Shown here: piece after piece, positions 15,642-22,102 of the stretch
Layout of the letters: each line of letters begins with the position of its first letter
Position numbering within the stretch: position 1 is the first letter of the stretch
Origin: JAVBMU01 sp031551755
GTDB taxonomy: Bacteria > Actinomycetota > Actinomycetes > Actinomycetales > Cellulomonadaceae
Assembly (NCBI GenBank): GCA_031551755.1
Contig: JAVBNE010000014.1
Span: 1 to 64,000 of the forward strand
Length of the DNA: 64,000 nt
Reading direction: 5' to 3'
Notes under the pieces: model-generated
The model's input: the letters and a program-made list of their open reading frames with translations, nothing else
Database searches by the model: none
What the model was told of the DNA's origin: nothing
Position numbers and translations under genes: made by a program

Positions 15642-17278
15642 CAGCGGCCGCGTACCCGCTCCCGACTCCGTCCACGGTGCGTCAGCTATACGGGTCTGCA
15701 TTCCGGTGTGCGCATCCGGAGTGCAGCCGACCGTTGTACAAGCTCTCGGACGACGCGGGTGAGCGGCTGCTGAACAGCCGAGTCGCCCACATCCACGCCC
15801 GGCGCAAGGGCGGACCACGGTGGCTCGAGATGCCTGCCGAGGAGAACCGGGCCTTCGACAACCTCGTTCTGCTGTGCATCGAGCACTCCTACGAGATCGA
15901 CGAGACGCCGGACCTGTTCCCGGCCGACATGCTTCGCGAGTGGAAGGCAGCGCAGATCGCAGAGTACGACCGCCTCCAACGCAGCTGGCCGATCAACGAC
16001 GATGAGGCAACCGAGGTGCTCGTCGCGTCAGAGTCGTTTGATGCCCTGCATGCACCGTCAACGGTCGAGCTGGTGCGACGGGTGGAGGCGCTTCGACTCG
16101 CGGCTGAGCGGACTCGCGCCGTCGTACGGTCGTGGGCTCGGCGTTGGCAGCAACTGCGAGAGCAGATCCGAAGATCCTTCAACGCATGGGATGACGACGG
16201 CAATCCGGTGTACGTGGAGCCGTCGGAGATGGAAGTTCGTCCGATGCGAGAGGGCATCCAGTCCGCTCTGACGGCAGCACTCGATGAAGTGGGTCCTGCG
16301 GCAGAGACGGCACGAATCGAACTCGCTGCGGTTCGAGTGACAGGTAGACAGGTTGCTCCCTGGTGCGACGCCCTGGAACGGGCGATCACAGAGCTGATTG
16401 ACACGGCCTCGACCTGGACAGGACGCTCCGACGCGGCATCGGACACCGCGTTCGATAACGCACTGGAGAGACTCCAGCGATCGGTTACCGATCTTGTGCG
16501 CGCATCGCGTGGCGAAGATGTCGAAGTGCCGGAGACTCCACCGGTCGCCAGCGAGGTCGAGGCGGTGGACCCTCTTGCGGAGCACCGAAAGCTCCTCGAT
16601 GAAGCCCGGCCGTTCCATCGAGTCCGTCACCGTCTGTACGACCCCGAACTCCGCGAGCGTGTTGCAGAGGCAACTGGCAGAGCCGCAGCGATCCCACCGA
16701 CCCCGCACTTCCTCGGGATCGGTCTTGACACCACTGCCGCTCTCGCGATTGCGGTGGCAGGCAACGCCAACGAGGATGAACGACTCGACCTTGCGGAACG
16801 GGATCGACAGCGGCTTCCAATCTGTGCTGCGGTCGCACTACTGCAAGAGGCCAGTCGCCTTAGAGAGGAGCAGGATGCTCCTGCCGCGGATGAGAACCTG
16901 CGCCGCTTGTGGTCGGAAACGGACTGGGCGAGCGCGGCCTCGTGGGTAGGCAACGATGTGAACGGTCAGTCGATGATGTGGGCTTTCGCTCGCGCGACTT
17001 CAGAAGCGGAAGTGCGTGATCGCTTGGCACATGCTCTAGAGACTGCTCCTCAGTTGCTGACGTCTCTTGTCGTCTCCTGCGCCGGCTGGGCGGAGCAGCT
17101 CGACTCTCAGACGTGGAACCTCATCGGATTCGATCGCAACTACCGAGACCTGCCTCCCTGGCTACCCGTCAAGGTCATCAGGACGCTGGCAGCAGATGTA
17201 CTTGCGGTCGACGAGGGCCTTGATGACGCGGACGTCCTGAACACGCTTCTGCGGCACGCCCTCAGCGAATTGGAGTAA
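15638..17278 (+). CDS. HNH-type nuclease with long helical C-terminal region; candidate defence effector
   Basis: A 546-residue protein. Residues 20-100 form an HNH unit: C24 and C29 (FRCAHPECSRPL), H51/H53 (VAHIHARRKGGPRW), N75 (FDNLVLLCIEHSYEID) and H83, followed by the typical 'L-x-x-W-K-x-x-Q' helix (MLREWKAAQ). This layout is that of HNH nucleases found in bacterial defence cassettes. Residues ~120-310 are predicted coiled or helical (many Arg/Glu/Ala heptads); residues ~330-546 are a second helical domain of no known family. It overlaps the upstream gene by ATGA and ends the operon. Expected to cut DNA when the helicase senses a foreign substrate (inference). Confidence 0.75.
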   Translation: MTAAAYPLPTPSTVRQLYGSAFRCAHPECSRPLYKLSDDAGERLLNSRVAHIHARRKGGPRWLEMPAEENRAFDNLVLLCIEHSYEIDETPDLFPADMLREWKAAQIAEYDRLQRSWPINDDEATEVLVASESFDALHAPSTVELVRRVEALRLAAERTRAVVRSWARRWQQLREQIRRSFNAWDDDGNPVYVEPSEMEVRPMREGIQSALTAALDEVGPAAETARIELAAVRVTGRQVAPWCDALERAITELIDTASTWTGRSDAASDTAFDNALERLQRSVTDLVRASRGEDVEVPETPPVASEVEAVDPLAEHRKLLDEARPFHRVRHRLYDPELRERVAEATGRAAAIPPTPHFLGIGLDTTAALAIAVAGNANEDERLDLAERDRQRLPICAAVALLQEASRLREEQDAPAADENLRRLWSETDWASAASWVGNDVNGQSMMWAFARATSEAEVRDRLAHALETAPQLLTSLVVSCAGWAEQLDSQTWNLIGFDRNYRDLPPWLPVKVIRTLAADVLAVDEGLDDADVLNTLLRHALSELE

Positions 17279-17347
17279 CAGTCAAGTGGACCCCGTTGCG
17301 CGACCGACGCGCCACCAGCGCATGAGCGTCGATGCTCAGCACATGCT

Positions 17348-18150
17348 GGCATCGTCCGCTACAAAGGCGCGGAACAAGTCGGCACCCACGAGCCGCTGAT
17401 CGACATCGAGACCTGGCAGCAGGTCCAGACGCTCCTGGACGCGCGCAAGATCGCCGCCGAACGGCGACGCAGCCACGACCACTACCTGAAAGGCTCACTG
17501 TTCTGCGGGGCGTGCGGGTCACGGATGCAGCTGGACTACCCCGCCAACAAACAGGGCGTCCGCTACGCCTACTACATCTGCTCCGGCCGCGCCTCCAAGC
17601 GGAAGAAGTGCACCCGCCGCGCTGTGCCCGTCGGGATCGCCGAGCAACTCGTCGCCGACTGCTACCGAGACATCACCATCACCGAGGAGCAGTACGCGGC
17701 GCTCGCGGCGCAGGTCGAGGCCGCGTTCGACGAACGCCTCGCGGCCCGCTCCCAGGAACGGGCCGAGCTGACCGTGAACCGCAAGCGGCTCCAGAACGAG
17801 AGCGACAAGCTGCTCGCCGCGCACTTCGCCGAGGCGATCGACCTGGAGACCCGTCAAGCGTCACCAAGATCGCATCCGCGCCGGACTGGCCGACATCGAC
17901 CGCCGGCTTGCCAGCGAGCACGATCACCACAAGGGCTCACGCAAGCAACTGAGCACCGCGCTGAGCCTGGTGGTCGACTGCGCCACCCTCTACGCACGGA
18001 CCGACGAGCACGGCAAGCGGCTGGCGAACCAAGCCTTCACTGACGGCATCGAGATCAGCGAGGACGAGCAGGCGACGATTCGACTCGCCGAGCCCTTCGC
18101 CGCCCTCGCACCCGCACCCGCTTCTACCGATGTCAGGTGTTCTAGTACGT
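17348..18150 (+). pseudogene. Large serine recombinase, C-terminal remnant with a frameshift
   Basis: The frame from 17348 encodes GIVRYKGAEQVGTHEPLIDI then ETWQQVQTLLDARK, the recombinase zinc-ribbon (LFCGACGSRM ... YYICSGRASKRKKCTRR) and a coiled-coil helix. At about 17853 one extra G shifts the frame: removing it restores DLETLKRHQDRIRAGLADID followed by RRLASEHDHH and a normal C-terminal tail to about 18150. The N-terminal catalytic serine domain is missing. This was an integrase of the phiC31/TnpX type, probably the one that brought in part of the island. The exact 3' end is uncertain because the frame stays open into the att-like repeat. Confidence 0.85.
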
Positions 18151-18159
18151 CTTCAATTG

Positions 18160-18201
18160 TGGAGCTAGGGGGATTCGAACCCCCGGCCTTCTCATTGCGA
18201 A
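18160..18201 (-). repeat. Attachment-site-like copy of the tRNA-Ala 3' half
   Basis: These 42 bases match 19256-19297, the 3' half of tRNA-Ala, with a single mismatch (18186 G versus 19282 A). It has the same orientation as the tRNA. This is the expected far-end duplicate left by a tyrosine integrase that targets the tRNA 3' end. The two copies are 1,096 bases apart. Confidence 0.8.
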
Positions 18202-18306
18202 GGTGTTCTGCCGCACGGGAACGGGGGTTGCGTGCTCGGGTTCTCATTGATCCGGTTGCACGCACGACTACCCGTGTTCAGCGTCGGGGGGCACCGGGGG
18301 GGCACG

Positions 18307-18769
18307 TCACCGGGTGTTCTTTCGGTTGCGCGCGTTGGGCCGCGGCCCGGGTCCAACATGGAAGCGGAGGTTGTAGTGGCGTGGCATGGGCGTCGGGTCC
18401 AACGCTAGTTCACGCCGTAGGCTCGCCCGAAGCTCGCGAAGTAGGGGGCCAAGTTCTGCGCCTTCCGGATCAGCACTGATCCGAACTGCGAACTGCTCCG
18501 CGGCTTCCACTTCGGCGCGCTGCCCCAGAAGGATGATGTCACTTATGGCTGTCTCGATGTCCGCCCAGTGTTTGTGAAGTGGTCTCGGGGCCACGGCTCG
18601 AGGCTGTGATCAGCCGCCTATATGCGGAGATGAGGTGTTCGACGCGACGGCCCCGCTGTTCGTTCCGCTCGTCGCGTGCGGCCGTCGCACGGTGAACGAT
18701 GAGGCCTCCAAACCCCGCGCCGAGGACGGCGGACAAGAGCGGAATAAGGACAGATACCCACGGTGGCAT
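18307..18769 (-). pseudogene. Membrane-anchored hypothetical protein, frameshifted
   Basis: Two overlapping minus-strand frames together look like one gene. The first (from ATG at 18769) gives a membrane anchor (PPWVSVLIPLLSAVLGAGFG) and a basic helix ending RVEHLISAYRRLI. The second (18307-18594 frame) gives DIETAISDIILLGQRAEVEA, AEQFAVRISADP and GPLLRELRASLRRELALDP. Proteins with this full order (anchor, 'AIxDIxLxG', 'LLxxLRxxLRxEL') are common in mobile regions. The join around 18570-18600 needs a frameshift. Its C-terminal motif also occurs as a fragment at 10467-10551. Confidence 0.55.
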
Positions 18770-18830
18770 GCAGCAAGACTAGTTCGCCGTCCGGTTCGGA
18801 CGCGCATGCCGGACCAGAGGTTCAAGCCGG

Positions 18831-19202
18831 ATGGGTGCTAGGCGGCGACGGCGCGCAGCCACAGGAAACGCCATCCGCCGTGCCCATCCGGGACTTGCGG
18901 TCCTGGCCATGGCTGCCTTTGCTCGCTGGTCCGCCGTCCTGCGCGCCCTCGACTGGGGAAAGACCGGCCACGGGCGCCGTCTGCACGACCTGCGGCACAC
19001 GGCTGCATGCCTGTGGCTGGCTCGCGGGGTGGATGTCGGGACCGTGCAGGCTTGGCTGGGTCATGAGTCCGTCGCGACTACGAATCTGTACCTGCACCAC
19101 CTGGGCACAGGAGCCGATCTTGCGGGGCTTGCGAAGCTCAATGCGTCCCTGGGGGGCACCGGGGGGCGCAGTGTGGGTCTGAAGCGGAGTGAAGAAATGT
19201 GA
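18831..19202 (+). pseudogene. Tyrosine integrase, C-terminal remnant
   Basis: The frame encodes RRLHDLRHTAACLWLARGVD then VGTVQAWLGHESVATTNLYL followed by HHLGTGADLAGLAKLN. That is the second half of the catalytic domain of a tyrosine recombinase with the H-x-x-R, L-G-H and nucleophile Tyr. The core-binding domain and first catalytic Arg are not encoded upstream, so the enzyme is broken. It lies just beside the tRNA-Ala gene whose 3' half is duplicated at 18160-18201, the normal place for the integrase of an element inserted there. Confidence 0.75.
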
Positions 19203-19247
19203 AACCCCCTCCCATTCCAGGTGTCGTGCCTGGTGGGAGGGGGTTTC
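19201..19247 (-). terminator. Strong hairpin terminator after tRNA-Ala
   Basis: Bases 19201-19214 (GAAACCCCCTCCCA) pair perfectly with 19234-19247; an inner CCAGG/CCTGG stem extends it. It begins nine bases beyond the tRNA 3' end (minus strand) and may also stop transcription from the integrase remnant. Confidence 0.75.
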
Positions 19248-19255
19248 GCTCTGGG

Positions 19256-19328
19256 TGGAGCTAGGGGGATTCGAACCCCCGACCTTCTCATTGCGAACGA
19301 GACGCGCTACCAACTGCGCCATAGCCCC
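19256..19328 (-). tRNA. tRNA-Ala (anticodon CGC)
   Basis: The minus strand folds as a full cloverleaf: acceptor GGGGCTA/TAGCTCC with the alanine-specific G3:U70 pair, D stem GCGC/GCGC, anticodon stem TCTCG/TGAGA with loop TTCGCAA (anticodon CGC, codon GCG), and T arm GGGGG-TTCGAAT-CCCCC. Discriminator is A; CCA is not encoded. Its 3' half serves as an integration site. Confidence 0.95.
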
Positions 19329-19383
19329 TCAAGCGGGGTACAGCCTAACACCCCGGCTGCCGACCTCGGCAAGCGGACCGCGC

Positions 19384-20640
19384 TCACTGACCTGCGGCGC
19401 GGCGGCGGGCCAGGATCTCGTTCAGATCCAGCCCCAGCGTCACGGGTGCGACGGCCGGGGTTCCGGCGTCGTCATCCACTTCACCCCCCGCGCTCCCCCC
19501 GACGTCCGAGTGTGCCTCGGCGAGTTCGGAAGCGTCCGGCTTCGCCAGCACCGTCACCGCAGTGACCGTCCCAGCCGGCTTCGACTCGGCTGTTCCGGCA
19601 GCAAGGGCCGCCTCCGCCTGAGCGGATTTCCCGGTCACGACGTCCGTCGCCGACAGTGGGGTCGGTTCGCGGCGGGGCGCGGCGGCCTTGAGCGTGTAGG
19701 TGGGGGGCGGCACGGGAATCGGGTCCCACGCACGACCGGACGGGATGTGCACCGGATCAGTCTCAGGTTCAGGGGTGTCCGATGCCTGGATCACGAGCTG
19801 CTCTTCGGAGCGCTCGCGGACGTCGGACGCGCCTTGCGCGTCCGAGTCCTCCTCCCCCGCGTCCTGCTTCGCGTTCGCGGTCGGCGACTCCGCAGCGGTC
19901 GGCTCACTCGTCTCGGCGGCGCCTGTCGACTTGACCGGCACCAGCCGCGGAATGATCTCCGTGACCGCATGCTGTGGGGCGGCCGGAACGCGAGGCACCG
20001 GCCCGGGCCGGACGGCGGACTGCGTCCGCGCGGTTGAGTCCGAAGGCCGTCCTCCGTCAGCGGCCTTCCGACGGGTCGATGCCGTGCCCCGCTCCGCATC
20101 ATCGGAACCACGGGCGGCTGCCCGTCGCGCATCGGCCCGATTGCCGAGTATGACGGCACGACGGCCCAACACAAGCACGAGAACTAGCAGCACCGTCGGG
20201 ATCGCAGCAAAGAGCCACCGGGCCGACCCCAAAGAGACCGCTACCCAGGCTCCCGCTGAAGCCATCAGCAGAAGGATCGTGAGCACCAACCGTCGCCGGG
20301 CGGCAGCGGCGCGGCGCACAGCTGGGGTCTGGGCCTCTGCCGATCGTGCGGGCGGACCCGGCCGTGCGGTTCCGCCGGGGGCATCCACACCAATGGGTTT
20401 AGCGACCATCGCCACTCCCTCCCCTTGTGGTGCTGCCGTCAGCCTTCGCGAGACGTGGTTCGCGTGTGCGGGTGAGCCGCCGTCCGAACTGGCGACCGCC
20501 AACACACGCAACGATCTGGAGAACCGATCCTCCGTGCGCGACTGCGCTAGCGAACGCCGACGACGCAGCCGTTGCGGAAGGTCGTATCCCAGCCACAAGA
20601 CGAACAACGCAAACGCTGCCAATCCTGCGACTGACTCCAC
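19384..20640 (-). CDS. sepX: SepX/GlpR-type divisome membrane protein
   Basis: A 418-residue protein: N-terminal transmembrane helix (VAGLAAFALFVLWLGYDLPQ followed by RLRRRRSL), an Arg-rich linker, two further hydrophobic segments at about residues 115-160, and a long Ala/Pro/Glu-rich cytoplasmic tail ending in GLDLNEILARRRAAGQ. SepX (GlpR in corynebacteria) localises to the septum and works with FtsZ. The GTG at 20640 has TAACGT exactly six bases upstream. The neighbourhood (GNAT acetyltransferase, formyl-THF cyclo-ligase, FmdB, SAF, MscL) is the usual actinobacterial one, though galU and glp are not here. Confidence 0.85.
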   Translation of the reverse strand: MESVAGLAAFALFVLWLGYDLPQRLRRRRSLAQSRTEDRFSRSLRVLAVASSDGGSPAHANHVSRRLTAAPQGEGVAMVAKPIGVDAPGGTARPGPPARSAEAQTPAVRRAAAARRRLVLTILLLMASAGAWVAVSLGSARWLFAAIPTVLLVLVLVLGRRAVILGNRADARRAAARGSDDAERGTASTRRKAADGGRPSDSTARTQSAVRPGPVPRVPAAPQHAVTEIIPRLVPVKSTGAAETSEPTAAESPTANAKQDAGEEDSDAQGASDVRERSEEQLVIQASDTPEPETDPVHIPSGRAWDPIPVPPPTYTLKAAAPRREPTPLSATDVVTGKSAQAEAALAAGTAESKPAGTVTAVTVLAKPDASELAEAHSDVGGSAGGEVDDDAGTPAVAPVTLGLDLNEILARRRAAGQ

Positions 20641-20646
20641 ATGACG

Positions 20647-20652
20647 ACGTTA
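20647..20652 (-). promoter_or_regulatory. -10 element TAACGT of sepX (leaderless)
   Basis: TAACGT, six bases (CGTCAT), then GTG at 20640. Confidence 0.5.
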
Positions 20653-20710
20653 GGCGAGCCCAAGTACACCAGACCGCACGCGGTGCGGCGTGTCGGCGAG
20701 ATTCCGACGG

Positions 20711-21400
20711 TCATCCGGTGCGTCCGGACATCGTCGCCTGCCACCGTGCGAGGAGTCCGTCCGGTACGTCCTCTGTGGTCAGTGCGAATGTCCGGTGGTC
20801 GCACCACATGCCTTGAATATGAAGGAAACGCTCTCGGATCCCCTCGTCCCGAAAGCCGAGTTTGGCCACCACGCGCAAGCTGGCCTGGTTCTCGGGCCGG
20901 ATGTTGATCTCCACGCGATGTAGCTCCAAAGGCCCGAAACAGTGGTCGGTGGCGAGCGCGACCGCCGTTGGCACCACCCCACGGCCCGCGACATGCTCCG
21001 ACACCCAGTAGCCGATGCTCGCCGAACACAACGAACCGTAAGTGATGCCGGAGACCGACAACTGGCCCACCAACTCGCCGTCGAGGTCGATCCCGAACGG
21101 CAGTGCCGTCCCCGAGCGGGCCAGCGCATTGAGCCCGCGCACATACTGCGTGAACGTCGGGGGCGGCCCCGACAGCGGATATGGCGAACTCGCTTCCCAA
21201 CGCTCCAGCCAGGCGGCATTCGTGGTCCGCAACCGCGTCCACACATCGGAATCGCGACGATGCAAAGGGCGTAGGACGACCGTGCCGACCGGTCCATCTT
21301 CACGCAGAACCACCGGCCACCCACCGCCGGAGGCGCTCCGGCCACCCACCATGGCCGTACCCGAGGCTCTTGTTGTCACGTTTTCCGCCCGATCATGCAC
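20711..21400 (-). CDS. GNAT family N-acetyltransferase, RimJ/RimL type
   Basis: A protein of up to 229 residues with the RimJ-like GNAT core: GTVVLRPLHRRDSDVWTRLR, ELVGQLSVSGIT, SIGYWVSEHVAGRGVVPTAV (acetyl-CoA loop), LELHRVEINIRPENQASLRV and VAKLGFRDEGIRERFLH. It transfers acetyl groups to an amino group, perhaps a protein N-terminus. The GTG at 21400 gives the longest form; ATG at 21352 would remove 16 residues outside the fold. It lies upstream of sepX in the same direction, with the pairing seen across actinobacteria. Confidence 0.88.
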   Translation of the reverse strand: MHDRAENVTTRASGTAMVGGRSASGGGWPVVLREDGPVGTVVLRPLHRRDSDVWTRLRTTNAAWLERWEASSPYPLSGPPPTFTQYVRGLNALARSGTALPFGIDLDGELVGQLSVSGITYGSLCSASIGYWVSEHVAGRGVVPTAVALATDHCFGPLELHRVEINIRPENQASLRVVAKLGFRDEGIRERFLHIQGMWCDHRTFALTTEDVPDGLLARWQATMSGRTG

Positions 21401-21412
21401 CGAAGGTTTGGC

Positions 21413-21439
21413 TTGACAATACGTCTGACAGGAGACAAT
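21413..21439 (+). promoter_or_regulatory. Promoter of formyl-THF cyclo-ligase (leaderless)
   Basis: TTGACA at 21413-21418 and GACAAT at 21434-21439 (15-base spacer); GACAAT is six bases from the ATG at 21446. Confidence 0.5.
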
Positions 21440-21445
21440 GGCGCC

Positions 21446-22078
21446 ATGAGCAGCACCCAGCCCTATCCCGTACGTCCAAGCATGGAAGCAGAGGACGCCA
21501 AAGAACTACTCCGCAAAGCCATCCGCACCAAGCGTGGCGAACGTTCCGAGCGACGACGCACGGAGGCCGCCAACGCCATCGCCGACGTTGTCGAGACCAT
21601 GCCGCATCTGGACCACGCCTCCTGTGTGGCAGCCTATGCCGCCCGCCCCGGTGAACCCGACACCCGCTCACTCCTCGACCGGCTGGACGCTCGTGGGAGC
21701 CGAGTCCTGTTGCCCGTCCTGGGCTCCGGATTACGCCGCGCGTGGGCTGTCTACGCGGGCGCGGAAGACCTTCAGGTGCGCGCACCCGGCCGCCCACCGG
21801 AACCAGGAACGCCCGATCTTGGCGAGGAGGCCCTCGCGGACGCGGATCTGGTGATCGTGCCCGCTCTCGCGGTCGATACCGCAGGTGCCCGCCTCGGCCA
21901 GGGAGGCGGGTGGTATGACCGCGCGCTGGATCACATGCGCCCGGGCACACCCGTCGTGGCCGTGGTGTTCGACGACGAGGTCTACGATGCGGCCGAACGG
22001 CCGCTCCCCTTCGAACACCACGACCGGCGAGTGAACATCGTGGTCACACCCGGCGGTTGGCGGCTCTTGACAACCTAG
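21446..22078 (+). CDS. 5-formyltetrahydrofolate cyclo-ligase
   Basis: A 210-residue ATP-dependent enzyme that converts 5-formyl-THF to 5,10-methenyl-THF, recycling the folate storage form. Conserved features are the N-terminal basic helix (LLRKAIRTKRGERSERRR), the LVIVPALAVDTAGARLGQ segment, the nucleotide-binding GQGGGWYDRAL and the closing VVFDDEVYD ... EHHDRRVNIVVTP. The ATG at 21446 is supported by the -10 element six bases upstream; ATG at 21483 is an alternative. It is divergent from the GNAT gene and convergent with the acylase gene. Confidence 0.93.
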   Translation: MSSTQPYPVRPSMEAEDAKELLRKAIRTKRGERSERRRTEAANAIADVVETMPHLDHASCVAAYAARPGEPDTRSLLDRLDARGSRVLLPVLGSGLRRAWAVYAGAEDLQVRAPGRPPEPGTPDLGEEALADADLVIVPALAVDTAGARLGQGGGWYDRALDHMRPGTPVVAVVFDDEVYDAAERPLPFEHHDRRVNIVVTPGGWRLLTT

Positions 22079-22102
22079 GCGCACCTGCCCCCGAACACTG
22101 GC

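Noticed and set aside
19700..20644. Plus-strand frame opposite sepX
   Set aside because: Serine/arginine-rich shadow; SepX on the other strand has membrane segments and a leaderless promoter.
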